Shown here piece after piece: positions 15,539 through 24,535 of a stretch of DNA of 64,000 nucleotides (its first letter is position 1; every line of letters starts with the position of its first letter). Where the stretch lies: assembly GCF_002161675.1 (NCBI RefSeq), contig NZ_NFIH01000011.1, positions 31,517-95,516 on the forward strand, in the 5' to 3' direction. Source of the DNA: Pseudoflavonifractor sp. An44. GTDB lineage: Bacteria; Bacillota; Clostridia; Oscillospirales; Oscillospiraceae. A model generated the notes under the pieces. That model was not told where the DNA came from. It saw only the letters and a program-made list of their open reading frames with translations, and did no database searches. A program made the translations under genes and the position numbers.

Positions 15539-16257
15539 GAAAAACTGGTTCCCTTCTCTATCTTACCGTCGCCGCCTCCTTTTGGCGGGTGCTGGTCATT
15601 CTGGCGGGAATGGCCGTGGTCCAGCTGGGGGTTGCTGTGGGGATACCCAAGGTCCTCCCGGAAAGCTACGGCGCACCTTATGTGTTTTCTCACCTCGCGT
15701 TCCGCCTCCCCGCCGCGGCGGCCTTGATTCTGGTGATGTACACCCTGATGCGCTCCCATGGCAGTCGCCCCACTCAGACGAGTTACACCCTGATGCGTCT
15801 TCCTGTGTCCTATACTCAGGTGTTTCTCATCTATCTGGTGTACGCCGTGGCGGTCCTGCTGCTGTGCTGGTTTGCCCAGCTGGCGGTGGTGGTGGCAGCC
15901 ACCCAGTTGCTGGCCACTCTCTACCCCACCTTTGACTGGGGGGAACAGACGCTCTTCCTCACCAGTGTTCAGAGCGGGTATGTCCACGTCCTGCTCCCCC
16001 TGCTGGATGGGTGGAGTTGGGCCAGTACCACCATGATCTATGTGGGTCTCGGATTCATCACTGCGGTGGGCATGGTGCGGAGCTGGCAGGGCAAGCTGCT
16101 GGTGTGGTCCTTCATCTTCCCCCTGGCCTTGTCCATCACGCCTCTGGAGCTGAGAAGTCATTCCTGGTCCACCGTGATGGCAGTGCTGCTCGTTGTGGGC
16201 TGCTGTGTGGAAGGAGGCCTTCTGGTTTTGAATCTGCGGAAAGGGGTGGGAGAATGA
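15535..16257 (+). CDS. ABC transporter membrane protein
   Basis: This is a 240-residue integral membrane protein with about six hydrophobic segments (for example VLVILAGMAVVQLGVAVGI and SWSTVMAVLLVVGCCVEGGLL). No named family is obvious beyond ABC-2-type permease. The ATG at 15535 overlaps the gntR stop (ATGA) and has AAGGAGG about 8 nt ahead, so it is coupled to the regulator. It probably forms the channel of the exporter or bacteriocin/antibiotic-response transporter with the next gene. Confidence 0.75.
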   Translation: MRKTGSLLYLTVAASFWRVLVILAGMAVVQLGVAVGIPKVLPESYGAPYVFSHLAFRLPAAAALILVMYTLMRSHGSRPTQTSYTLMRLPVSYTQVFLIYLVYAVAVLLLCWFAQLAVVVAATQLLATLYPTFDWGEQTLFLTSVQSGYVHVLLPLLDGWSWASTTMIYVGLGFITAVGMVRSWQGKLLVWSFIFPLALSITPLELRSHSWSTVMAVLLVVGCCVEGGLLVLNLRKGVGE

Positions 16258-16727
16258 AATGGAAGCGCTATCTCCCTGTGGAGGCCAATGCCACCGTCCT
16301 TCGCCGGGGTTTTGTGGCTCTAACTGCATTCTCTCTGGTGTGCAGCCTGTCCTTTTTCAACGCTTACGCCCGCGCCCTTCCAGGCATCGAGCAGATTGCC
16401 GTCTCATTCCCCGGTGTCCAAATGCCCCCCTTCTCCCTGCTGCTGGGGCCCAGCCTCTACGGCTTCTGGGTCTCCGCCCTAGCTATGGTGCCCCTGGCCG
16501 GGTACTTCTGGGCTCTGCACACCCGTCTGAGCCACAGTGTATACCTCATGCGGCGGCTCCCGGACCGCTGGGAGCTGGCCCGCCGCTGCCTCACCCTCCC
16601 TGTGTTGGCGGCACTGTTCTTCCTGGGTCTATCCCTGGCGCTGTGGCTGCTGGACTTCGCCATCTATTGGACTGTTACCCCGGACCGTTTTCTCCCCTCC
16701 TCCCTCTGGGAGGCCCTGTGGAGCTAA
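16254..16727 (+). CDS. Small ABC transporter membrane subunit
   Basis: This 157-residue protein has three hydrophobic segments (GFVALTAFSLVCSLSFF, LLGPSLYGFWVSALAMVPLAG and VLAALFFLGLSLALWLLDF). It starts at an ATG overlapping the previous stop by 4 nt. I see no domain that I can name. The position between permease and ATPase suggests a second, smaller membrane subunit of the same transporter. Confidence 0.7.
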   Translation: MKWKRYLPVEANATVLRRGFVALTAFSLVCSLSFFNAYARALPGIEQIAVSFPGVQMPPFSLLLGPSLYGFWVSALAMVPLAGYFWALHTRLSHSVYLMRRLPDRWELARRCLTLPVLAALFFLGLSLALWLLDFAIYWTVTPDRFLPSSLWEALWS

Positions 16728-16740
16728 GGAGGTTATCGTC

Positions 16741-17496
16741 ATGCTGCAACTGAACCGTGTAAGTAAGACCTATCATCTGACCACCCATGCCCTGCACCAG
16801 GTCAACCTCTCCATCGCCCCCGGCGAGATCGTAGGGCTGTTGGGGGAGAACGGAGCGGGCAAGACCACCCTGCTCAAGTGCATTCTGGGTCTCTTGTCCT
16901 ATCAGGGCTCCATCACCCTGGACGGGGCACCCATTGGCCGGGACAACATCGCCCGTCTCAGCTTTGCCACCTGTGAGCACTCCTTTTTCCCCACCCTCAC
17001 CCCCCAGGAACACCGGGTCTTCTATCGGGAGCACTTCCCCACCTGGCGGGACCAGCGGTTTGAAGCCCTCATGGACTTCTTCCGCCTGCCGGGAAACCGT
17101 CCCCTGCGTGCCATGTCTGTGGGCCAGCAAAACCAGGTGGAGGTGATTTTGGCTCTGTGCCAGGGTGCGGACTACATTCTCATGGATGAGCCCTTTGCCG
17201 GAAACGATGTATTCAACCGAGAGGACTTCTACAAGGTACTGCTGGGGATTCTGGAGCCCACCGAGACAGTCATTCTCTCCACTCACCTGCTCTCCGAGAT
17301 CAACCACTTTGTCAGCCGGGCGGTGCTGCTGTGGGATGGTCAGATTGTGGGGGACGTCTCCACCGCCGACCTGGATGAACAGGGATTGACCGTTCTGGAC
17401 TATGTAAAAGAGAAGTACCACTATCAACCGGATCGGGTGAGCAACGCTCTTTCCCAGCTCAGCGGAGAGGAGGATGACCTATGCGGAAATCGTTAG
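16741..17496 (+). CDS. ABC transporter ATP-binding protein with atypical signature
   Basis: This 251-residue ATPase has Walker A GENGAGKTT, Walker B YILMDEPFAGND and the switch region STHLLSEI. The ABC signature, normally LSGGQ, reads MSVGQQNQVEV here, a marked change. Some YtrB/BcrA-like ATPases also vary at this point. The start ATG at 16741 follows AAGGAGG. It energises the transport of an unknown substrate with the two membrane proteins upstream. Confidence 0.9.
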   Translation: MLQLNRVSKTYHLTTHALHQVNLSIAPGEIVGLLGENGAGKTTLLKCILGLLSYQGSITLDGAPIGRDNIARLSFATCEHSFFPTLTPQEHRVFYREHFPTWRDQRFEALMDFFRLPGNRPLRAMSVGQQNQVEVILALCQGADYILMDEPFAGNDVFNREDFYKVLLGILEPTETVILSTHLLSEINHFVSRAVLLWDGQIVGDVSTADLDEQGLTVLDYVKEKYHYQPDRVSNALSQLSGEEDDLCGNR

Positions 17497-18821
17497 CTGC
17501 TTTTTGTCTGGTATTTGCCCTGTTGGCTGGATTCTTCGGCTACACAGTAGTGGAGGCCCTGGACGCCCAGGACGCTGTGTCCTTCACCGTGGAACAGCAG
17601 ATAGGGGACCCTGCTGCTGCCCAGGGATTCCAGTTAAACATTCCTACCGTTCAAAATTATGATATGGCCTGGGACACCACGCTAACCTTGGGCTCTACCC
17701 CCACCTGGAGCACAGACTATCGCTATGACCCCGGAAATATCAGCTGGTATACCCCTCAGGAGAGTTCTCCTATGCTGTCCATTGCTGTGGGAGACACCTC
17801 CATGTTCTATATTTCCGGTGACGATTGGTCCACCAACGTCATCGGCCAAGCCTATCGTGAGATCATTGAAGACGTGTCCAGCCGAGCCCCTGCCAAGGGA
17901 AGCTACTCTGAAACCGTAGTACTGAGCGACTATCTGGATTATTATCCTGTGATTTTGTCTGATATCCCCCTGCCCGACTCTTACAGTTCCGGCTGGGAAA
18001 CCTGGGATTTGACCCAAGCCCTCCGCATTCCTGTGGGCCAGGGAGATACCATACAAGTGGATTTGGAACTGGACCAGAATTTCGTCATCTCCTCTATTTA
18101 CCTCTCCACCCCTCAGGCTCCCCCTCTATACAGCGAAGCAATCCTATCCAACGGCTATTATTATGTGCTTTTTAGCCCCGAACAACAGGATGGCACTCCG
18201 GTATCGGGTGCCTCTTCCTATGGGCTATACCGCATCCCCGCCTCTGGCGGCCAGGCTTTAGCTGCTCAAAACTGCACTCTGTGCTACCAAACCAGCGGCA
18301 AACCCCAACACCTGGCTTTGTCAGACGGCGGATACCACCTTCTCCTCATGGAGAACCTGGCGGAAAACAACTATCAATTTCTTCTTCTGGACACCCTCAC
18401 CTATCAGCCGCTGCAGGAGATCCCCATCCAACTCCCAGATGAAAACCATACCTTTATCATCCAAGATTCGTATCTGGGGGTACTGTCCTTATCAGACGAT
18501 TATCCCGCCCCGCTGGTTCAATCCCTGAACCTTTGGGCCAAAAATGACTTTGGCCTGTATGTACCCGTATTGGACTGCGACCTGACCCAGGCTCACTTTC
18601 CCCTCGGTGTATCGTTCCAAACCTACTACGATGGAGAGCGCCTGGTGATGGCCTCCTACCTTCAGACCTCTCCATCTGGCTATATGGTCACTCCATCTGT
18701 GTCGATAGCAGTATGTAACTCGGACGGCCTGGCGTATTCTGCCCGCTTTATCCACAGCCAGAGCATCACAGGATTGATTCAGGTCCAGGACTATCGGCTC
18801 ACCCTGACTCCGGTTTCCTGA
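17481..18821 (+). CDS. Extracytoplasmic protein of the YtrA-type operon
   Basis: I do not recognise this 446-residue protein. It has an N-terminal membrane anchor or signal segment (SLAAFCLVFALLAGFFGYTVV), and the rest is polar, beta-rich and Tyr/Ser/Thr-rich, probably a beta-propeller-like ectodomain. The ATG overlaps the ATPase gene by 16 nt, so it belongs to the operon. It may sense or bind the ligand of the ABC system on the outer surface. No lipobox is present. Confidence 0.7.
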   Translation: MRKSLAAFCLVFALLAGFFGYTVVEALDAQDAVSFTVEQQIGDPAAAQGFQLNIPTVQNYDMAWDTTLTLGSTPTWSTDYRYDPGNISWYTPQESSPMLSIAVGDTSMFYISGDDWSTNVIGQAYREIIEDVSSRAPAKGSYSETVVLSDYLDYYPVILSDIPLPDSYSSGWETWDLTQALRIPVGQGDTIQVDLELDQNFVISSIYLSTPQAPPLYSEAILSNGYYYVLFSPEQQDGTPVSGASSYGLYRIPASGGQALAAQNCTLCYQTSGKPQHLALSDGGYHLLLMENLAENNYQFLLLDTLTYQPLQEIPIQLPDENHTFIIQDSYLGVLSLSDDYPAPLVQSLNLWAKNDFGLYVPVLDCDLTQAHFPLGVSFQTYYDGERLVMASYLQTSPSGYMVTPSVSIAVCNSDGLAYSARFIHSQSITGLIQVQDYRLTLTPVS

Positions 18822-18835
18822 AAAAATTTCCCCAC

Positions 18836-18878
18836 ACCGCTGTTTTTCTCCAGCAAGACGTGGTATAATAACAGCGGT
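18836..18878 (+). promoter_or_regulatory. dfx promoter with flanking inverted repeat
   Basis: An extended -10 box TGGTATAAT (18861-18869) lies 55 nt ahead of the desulfoferrodoxin gene. It is bracketed by a perfect 9-bp inverted repeat, accgctgtt (18836-18844) and aacagcggt (18870-18878), a possible operator. The left arm could also be part of a weak terminator of the preceding gene. Confidence 0.5.
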
Positions 18879-18923
18879 ACCAAAGGCACCCAATATACAT
18901 GAATCGGAACAGGAGGTTTTCCC

Positions 18924-19301
18924 ATGAACACTCGATTCCTGCGCTGCAAGCACTGCGGCAACATTGTCGGCATCATCCACGACGCTGGTGTCCCCATCTT
19001 CTGCTGTGGACAGCCCATGGAGGAGCTGACCCCCAACACCGTAGAGGCCAGCGGCGAGAAGCATGTCCCCGTAGCCAGTGTGGAAAACGGCGTTCTCACC
19101 GTCCAGGTGGGTTCTGTGGAGCATCCCATGACCCCTGAGCACTTCATCATGTGGGTCTATGTGAAAACCGAGAACGGCGGCCACCGCATCCAGCTCAAGC
19201 CCGGCGACGCCCCCCGCGCCGTGTTCCATCTGGGTGACGAGAAACCTGTGGCTGTGTACGCCTACTGCAACCTCCACGGCCTGTGGATGACCGAACTGTA
19301 A
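18924..19301 (+). CDS. dfx: Desulfoferrodoxin (2Fe superoxide reductase)
   Basis: This 125-residue enzyme reduces superoxide to hydrogen peroxide without releasing oxygen, protecting anaerobes. Centre I is the Cys4 rubredoxin-like iron site (Cys8, Cys11, Cys27, Cys28). Centre II, the catalytic iron, uses His47, His67, His73, Cys115 and His118. The catalytic Glu45-Lys46 pair before His47 is kept. The length is standard for class I enzymes. The gene is monocistronic, with its own promoter upstream and a terminator downstream. Confidence 0.96.
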   Translation: MNTRFLRCKHCGNIVGIIHDAGVPIFCCGQPMEELTPNTVEASGEKHVPVASVENGVLTVQVGSVEHPMTPEHFIMWVYVKTENGGHRIQLKPGDAPRAVFHLGDEKPVAVYAYCNLHGLWMTEL

Positions 19302-19327
19302 CAGATACTCTCCCCCCTTAGATAAAA

Positions 19328-19363
19328 GGAGTGCGGACTGGTTGATTGACCAGTCCGCACTCC
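19328..19363. terminator. Convergent terminator after dfx
   Basis: A perfect 15-bp stem (19328-19342 with 19349-19363) has an A-run before and a T-run after, so it serves dfx and the opposite gene ending at 19370. Confidence 0.88.
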
Positions 19364-19369
19364 CTTTTC

Positions 19370-20644
19370 TTATTGTCCCGTCATAATGCGCAAGATTTCC
19401 CGGTCTGTCTCCCGCATGCCCAGGCGCCCCAGGCGGGCCACCATGTTCAGAGTGTTCTCCACTCCTTTTTTCACAATGCCGTCCCCATCGTAAAACTCGT
19501 GTCCGGCCTTGTACATCTCGTAGCCCATCAGGCCCGCCTCCAGAGCCAGAGAGATTTTCGCCGCACAGGAGGCCTTGGCCCCGTCGCACACCATGCCGGA
19601 CACCACAGCCAGAGAATTGACCAGGGTGTGAGCCACCCCATCCAGGCCCATACCGTCCAGATAGGCAATGGCGGCGGCAGCGGCACAGGCCGCGTTCACC
19701 GCCCCGCAAAAGGCGGACAGGCGGCCCAAATTGGTCTTTTGGTGGACCGTGAGCAGATTGGACACCACCATGGCCCGGTACATCCGCTCCTCCCCAATGC
19801 CCTTCATGGCCGCATATTCCATCACAGGCAGGGAGGCGGTGAGGCCCTGGTTTCCACTGCCCGAGACAATGACCACCGGCAACTCGCAGCCGCTCATACG
19901 GGCGTCAGACCCGGCCGCCGCCCGGGCACGCAACCGGGCTTTCCAGTCGTTTCCCGCCTGGGCCATCAGCTCTTTTCCGATCATGGCCCCGTAACAGCCC
20001 TCCAGTCCCTCCTGGGAGATGGCCCAGTTCAGCTGGGCCTGCTGCTGGATGGGCTGGCGGATGTCCTCCAGGTCCACGCTGTCGGCAAAGTCCAAAATGT
20101 CCTCCACCGTGAGCAGTTGCTGCAAAGGGTTTTCCTGCATGGCCTGGGGAACCTCCCGCTCTTGCAGAACCTGGCCGTTGCGGCTGACATGCACCAGGTT
20201 GGTGTGCTGGTCCACCATCCGCACTCGGGCCACATCGTCTCCCGTTCGGACCTCCACCAGGATGTCAAAGGGGTGGGTGGTGTCCAGAGGCAAAATGGTC
20301 ACCCGCTCCTGGGCCAGATATTCCTCCACCGCCTCCATGTCCTGATCGGTCACATGGGCGATGCACTCCAGCTGAGCCTGGGCCTGGGCAGCCACGGTCC
20401 CCACCGCTGCCGCCACCTCCAGGCCACGTCTGCCCCCGGTGTTGGGCACCACCACGCTCTTGACATTCTTAATGATGTTGCCGCTGACGTGGAGCTTCAC
20501 CTGCTGGGGCAGCTGCCCCAGGGTCTGGCGGGCCACCGCACAGGCATAGGCCACCGCAATGGGCTCGGTACACCCCATGGCAGGCTTTAACTCCTCTCGG
20601 AGGATTTGCACATACGCTTGATATCTCTCATCGGTCCGTTGCAT
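19370..20644 (-). CDS. L-cysteine desulfidase / UPF0597 family protein
   Basis: This 424-residue enzyme is of the L-serine dehydratase-like UPF0597 family, whose archaeal member releases sulfide, pyruvate and ammonia from cysteine using a [4Fe-4S] cluster. Conserved features are ELKPAMGCTEPIAVAYA at the N-terminus, SGSGNQG in the middle, and the cysteines in FCGAVNA and GMVCDGAKASCA. It could deaminate serine or another small amino acid instead. The gene stands alone with a strong terminator after it. Confidence 0.87.
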   Translation of the reverse strand: MQRTDERYQAYVQILREELKPAMGCTEPIAVAYACAVARQTLGQLPQQVKLHVSGNIIKNVKSVVVPNTGGRRGLEVAAAVGTVAAQAQAQLECIAHVTDQDMEAVEEYLAQERVTILPLDTTHPFDILVEVRTGDDVARVRMVDQHTNLVHVSRNGQVLQEREVPQAMQENPLQQLLTVEDILDFADSVDLEDIRQPIQQQAQLNWAISQEGLEGCYGAMIGKELMAQAGNDWKARLRARAAAGSDARMSGCELPVVIVSGSGNQGLTASLPVMEYAAMKGIGEERMYRAMVVSNLLTVHQKTNLGRLSAFCGAVNAACAAAAAIAYLDGMGLDGVAHTLVNSLAVVSGMVCDGAKASCAAKISLALEAGLMGYEMYKAGHEFYDGDGIVKKGVENTLNMVARLGRLGMRETDREILRIMTGQ

Positions 20645-20720
20645 GGAGCTGTCTCTCCTTATCTGGTGTTTTTCTTCATTCTACCATAGGTCCCGCTCCA
20701 CAGGAAGGGGCATTTCCCCC

Positions 20721-22022
20721 TCATTCCATCAGCAGCCCGTACTTCTTGCGCATGCGCCGAATTTTCTTCAGCATGGGCTTGGCACAGAGCGATAAAAACA
20801 CCACGGTGGACACCCCGTGGGTGATGTTTACAGGCACTCCCGCCACGTAGCAAGCCAGCACCGACTGCCAGGTCAGCCCCTCCAACACAGATAGGGCGGT
20901 GGAGGTATCCAGCAACAGGCCGTAAATGACCACGGTGGCCAAAAACCCATATACGCACACCCCCATGAGAGAGAGTTTTCCCCGCCGCATCCGCTTTTCA
21001 AAGAGCAGCCCCGCCAAGAAGCCGATGACGCCAAAGGCAAACATCTGCCAAGGGGTCCAAGGCCCCTGCCCAAAGAAAAAGTTGGACACAAACCCGGTCA
21101 TGGCTCCCGTGAGGAATCCCGCCTCTGCCCCCAGCCCAATGCCCGCCACGATCACCAAGGCGGTCACCGGTTTGAAGTGGGGGAGCATGAAAAACACCGC
21201 CCGCCCCGCCGTGGCGATGACCACCAGAGAGGAGATGAGCACCAATTCCCTGGCCTGGGGTCGGCGGTCCTCAAAGACGGCAAAGAACGGGAGCATCGCC
21301 GCCACAATGACACAGATAGAGATAAAATAGTAGCTACGCCCCTTCAAAAACACAATGCCAAAGGCGATGAGCAGCGGGATAAGCACCAAAATCACCCCAG
21401 CGGCCAACCGGGTCCGCCGTCCCATGCCCCGGACGGTGGGCACTGAGGCCAACTCCACCCGCTGGGTGTTCAGCAGCCGCCCCGCTCCCAAAAGAAAGGC
21501 CAACCCTGCCGCCCCTTGGCCGCAGGCAAACCCGGTCAGCTGCATGTGGCTGAACACCGTCAGGTCCCAGAAGGTGTTCCCCTGGCCCAGAGCGGCGTTG
21601 AGTATCTCACTCAGGCGGACAAGCACCACCGCCGCCCCCGCCACAGAGAGCAGGGCCAGGAGGGCGGACAGCCGCACCGCCGCCGTGGCACCTTTCTTTC
21701 GCCGCCAGGCCAGCCCCGCGGCGAGGAGCAGAACAGGAATGGAGAGCCCTGCTGCCAGCTGGGTCGCCCTCAGCCACACCAGCGTTCCCCCGTCCAGGGT
21801 CAGTAACTGGGGGTCCTGCACTAGATATAGCTGAGAGGCTAACTCCACACTCTCCCCCGCTCGCCACAGGGTAAACTGGTCTGTCAGGCCCTGATAGGCC
21901 AGCTCCGGGATGGAAAACCAGGGGGCAAAGGCCGCATTGGCCGCCATGGCCACACACAGCCATACCGCCACCATCACCCAGCTGTCCGCCCCGGTGCCCG
22001 TCTTCACTTTGTCTGTGTACAT
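20721..22022 (-). CDS. ECF transporter S component with extra N-terminal membrane domain
   Basis: This 433-residue membrane protein has at least ten hydrophobic segments. The C-terminal half (about residues 220-430) has the S-component features: AVFFMLPHFKPVTALVIVAG, MTGFVSNFFFGQGPWTPWQM and a late GVSTVVFLSLCAKPML. The N-terminal half is an additional membrane domain of unknown role. It is the last gene of a unit led by a cobalamin riboswitch, so the bound substrate is most likely vitamin B12 or a corrinoid. The ATG at 22022 overlaps the upstream ATPase gene by 19 nt. Confidence 0.85.
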   Translation of the reverse strand: MYTDKVKTGTGADSWVMVAVWLCVAMAANAAFAPWFSIPELAYQGLTDQFTLWRAGESVELASQLYLVQDPQLLTLDGGTLVWLRATQLAAGLSIPVLLLAAGLAWRRKKGATAAVRLSALLALLSVAGAAVVLVRLSEILNAALGQGNTFWDLTVFSHMQLTGFACGQGAAGLAFLLGAGRLLNTQRVELASVPTVRGMGRRTRLAAGVILVLIPLLIAFGIVFLKGRSYYFISICVIVAAMLPFFAVFEDRRPQARELVLISSLVVIATAGRAVFFMLPHFKPVTALVIVAGIGLGAEAGFLTGAMTGFVSNFFFGQGPWTPWQMFAFGVIGFLAGLLFEKRMRRGKLSLMGVCVYGFLATVVIYGLLLDTSTALSVLEGLTWQSVLACYVAGVPVNITHGVSTVVFLSLCAKPMLKKIRRMRKKYGLLME

Positions 22023-23653
22023 GCCCGCACCACATCCTCCACCGTCACCGCCTGGGGAAAGACCTCCCGTGCCATCTGATTGGCGGCGGTGGTGTAAAAA
22101 TGATTGCCCAGAAAGAAGTCCCGGGCGGGCTTCTGGCACACCAGCTGGCCCCGGAACAGCAGCCCACAGGTATCCGCATAGGCGGCGCAGAACTCCACAT
22201 CGTGGGAGACCATGAACACCGTCTTGCCCTGTCCGGTAAGCGCTCCCAGCACCTGGGCCAGGGTCTGTTTATAGCACCCGTCCAGTCCCTTGGTGGGCTC
22301 GTCCAACAGGAGAATCTCCGGGTCCAGCAGCAATACCTTGGCCAGAGCCGCCCGCTGCTGCTCCCCCCCGGACAAATCATAGGGGTGCTGGCCCAGCACC
22401 CCCTCCAGCTGGGTCACACGGATGGCCTGGGCCAAGCGCTCCTCCCGTTCCTTTCTGGACAGGAGCAGCTCGTCCAGCAGCTCCTCCAGGTCCGCCCCCA
22501 CCGTGTCCTGAACAAAGAGGCACTGGGGATTCTGGGGCAGAACTCCCAAAATCCCCCGCTCCAGAGGCCGCCCCCGCTTTCGCACCTGACCGCCAATGCG
22601 GATTTGGCCCCGGTAAGGGTGATTCTCTCCAGAGAAGAGGGAGAGAGCTGTGGTCTTGCCCCCACCGTTGCCCCCCATGAGGGCGTACAGCTGCCCTCTG
22701 GGCACCTGGAGGTTGAGCCCCTGGAGCACATCCGCCCCGTGGCGGTCATAGCGAAACCACACCTCCCGAGCCTCCAGGGCAAAATCCCTGGGAGCGGACT
22801 GGTCAGGGGTCTCTACGGGGGGCTGGGGCTTGTCCCGGTACTGCTCCAGCCAGGTCCGCCCCTCCTTCACTGTCATGGGGCAGGCCTCTCCCCCCTCCAC
22901 TCGATTATAAATCTGCATGGGCACCGGGCAGCACACCCCCAGAGGGTGGTGGGCCAGAGCCCGCCCCACCTGCCGGGGGGAGCCGTTGCAGAGGATTTTG
23001 CCCTCCTCCAGCACCACCACCTGGTCCGCCATGGGGAACACCTGGTCCAGGCGGTGTTCCACCACCACCACCGTCAGCCCCAGCTGCTGGTTGAGCCGCT
23101 GGAGGGTGTGGAGAAAGTCGGTGGCCGCCATGGGGTCCAACTGGGAGGTGGGCTCGTCCAGCACCAGCACCTGGGGGTGCATGGCCATCACCGAGGCCAG
23201 GTTGAGAAGCTGTTGTTCCCCGCCGGACAACTCCTCCACCTTCCGGTCAAACCAGTCCTGGAGGCCAAAATAGCTGGCCATCTCCGCCACCCGAAGCCGC
23301 ATGTCCCCCAGCTCCAGCCCCAGGTTCTCCAGGCCGAAGGCCATCTCGTGCCATACCTTATCGGTGACCAGCTGCTGCTGGGGATTTTGCATCACAAAGC
23401 CAATCTCCCCCGCCTGGGTGCGCAGGTCCACCTGGTGCAGCGGAGTACCCTTGTAGAAGATCTCTCCGGTCCGGGTTCCGTGAGGGGTCAGGGCACTTTT
23501 GAACTGGCGGATGAGGGTGGATTTTCCACACCCGGACCGCCCGCAGATCACCACGAATTCCCCTGCCCCAATTTGGAGGTTCACCTCTCGCAGCGCAGGG
23601 ACTGACGCGTCGGGATAGGAGAAGGTCAGATTTTGCACATCCAATAACGCCAT
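22004..23653 (-). CDS. Fused ECF transporter ATPase (EcfA-EcfA')
   Basis: This 549-residue protein holds two ABC ATPase domains. The first (1-230) has GRSGCGKSTL, LSGGEQQLLNLASV and LVLDEPTSQLD. The second (about 320-540) has GGNGGGKTTA, LSGGEQQRAALAKV and LLLDEPTKGLD. Both are complete and probably active. They power the vitamin importer with the T and S proteins encoded on either side. The ATG at 23653, which overlaps the T gene by 28 nt and has GGAGG ahead, is the start. The much longer open frame upstream is antisense noise. Confidence 0.95.
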   Translation of the reverse strand: MALLDVQNLTFSYPDASVPALREVNLQIGAGEFVVICGRSGCGKSTLIRQFKSALTPHGTRTGEIFYKGTPLHQVDLRTQAGEIGFVMQNPQQQLVTDKVWHEMAFGLENLGLELGDMRLRVAEMASYFGLQDWFDRKVEELSGGEQQLLNLASVMAMHPQVLVLDEPTSQLDPMAATDFLHTLQRLNQQLGLTVVVVEHRLDQVFPMADQVVVLEEGKILCNGSPRQVGRALAHHPLGVCCPVPMQIYNRVEGGEACPMTVKEGRTWLEQYRDKPQPPVETPDQSAPRDFALEAREVWFRYDRHGADVLQGLNLQVPRGQLYALMGGNGGGKTTALSLFSGENHPYRGQIRIGGQVRKRGRPLERGILGVLPQNPQCLFVQDTVGADLEELLDELLLSRKEREERLAQAIRVTQLEGVLGQHPYDLSGGEQQRAALAKVLLLDPEILLLDEPTKGLDGCYKQTLAQVLGALTGQGKTVFMVSHDVEFCAAYADTCGLLFRGQLVCQKPARDFFLGNHFYTTAANQMAREVFPQAVTVEDVVRACTQTK

Positions 23654-24516
23654 TTCAAATCCTCCACCAAGTTGAGTATCAAAGGCAGGGCGCACAGCAC
23701 CCCGTAGAGGGCATAACACACACAGGCCGGGACGGTGGCCACGTTTATGCGCCACACCGGGAAATACAGCATATTCAGCTGTCCTGTGACTACGCCCGCC
23801 GCCACGCATCCAAAGCACAGGGCCATCCCCGCCGCCAAGGCGGTGGAACGCCCATCCCATCGGAAGGGGTGGTATAGGGTGCGCCCCCGCAGGCCATAGC
23901 CACGGGCCCGCATGGAGTCGGCAGTGTCCACCGAGTGTTCCAAAGACCATGTGACTAGGATGGACAGCACCCGCCCCCCCTTTTTCAGCCGCTGCCATGG
24001 GGTGCCCTCCCCCACGTCCCGGCCCACGCACCGCTGGGCTGCCATCACCCGCTTGGCCTGGGTCAAAAACAGGGGAAGAAAGCGCAGCACCATGGAGAAG
24101 ATGAGGGCTAGGGCGGGAAAGCCCTTGCCAAAGAGGTACACCACCTTGTCCTCCGTCATCACGTCCTGCCAGGTGGCACACCACAAGATCACCACCCCCA
24201 TCATCCCCCCGGTGCATAACCCGTACACCACAGACTCCAGGGTCACCGGGTTCCCCGAGGGCAGGTACCCCAGAATGGTGAGGCCCTGGTGGGAGAAGAG
24301 GGGATTGATCACGGCCGAGAGCACCACCACCGGAAGGGCCAGCAGGCACACCCGCACAAGCCCCTTCCCGCCCCGCAGGCGGAACAGATAGGCGGCGGCA
24401 GAGACTCCCGATAACACCAGCAACACTGGGTGCATGTAAAAGAGGGTAACCCCCAGCACCAGAAGGTAAAAGATGAAATTGATACCCGGATGACAGCGGG
24501 AAAACTCGTCCTTCAC
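23626..24516 (-). CDS. ECF transporter T component
   Basis: This 296-residue transmembrane protein couples the ATPases to the S component. It has about six membrane segments and two Ala-Arg-Gly-type coupling helices: the second is clear in SMRARGYGLRGRT, the first in AQRCVGRDVGEG. The GTG at 24516 was chosen because GAGGAGGAGAGG lies just ahead. An alternative TTG at 24546 would overlap the previous gene. Confidence 0.9.
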   Translation of the reverse strand: MKDEFSRCHPGINFIFYLLVLGVTLFYMHPVLLVLSGVSAAAYLFRLRGGKGLVRVCLLALPVVVLSAVINPLFSHQGLTILGYLPSGNPVTLESVVYGLCTGGMMGVVILWCATWQDVMTEDKVVYLFGKGFPALALIFSMVLRFLPLFLTQAKRVMAAQRCVGRDVGEGTPWQRLKKGGRVLSILVTWSLEHSVDTADSMRARGYGLRGRTLYHPFRWDGRSTALAAGMALCFGCVAAGVVTGQLNMLYFPVWRINVATVPACVCYALYGVLCALPLILNLVEDLKWRYWMCKI

Positions 24517-24535
24517 GCCGCCCTCTCCTCCTCTC

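Noticed and set aside
19346..20590. Plus-strand frame opposite the cysteine desulfidase-family gene
   Set aside because: The sequence is low-complexity with no start site and is explained by the minus-strand enzyme.
22004..24349. N-terminal extension of the fused ECF ATPase up to 24349
   Set aside because: The extra 230 residues are Gly/Pro/His-rich noise overlapping the T-component gene. The ATG at 23653 has a good ribosome binding site.
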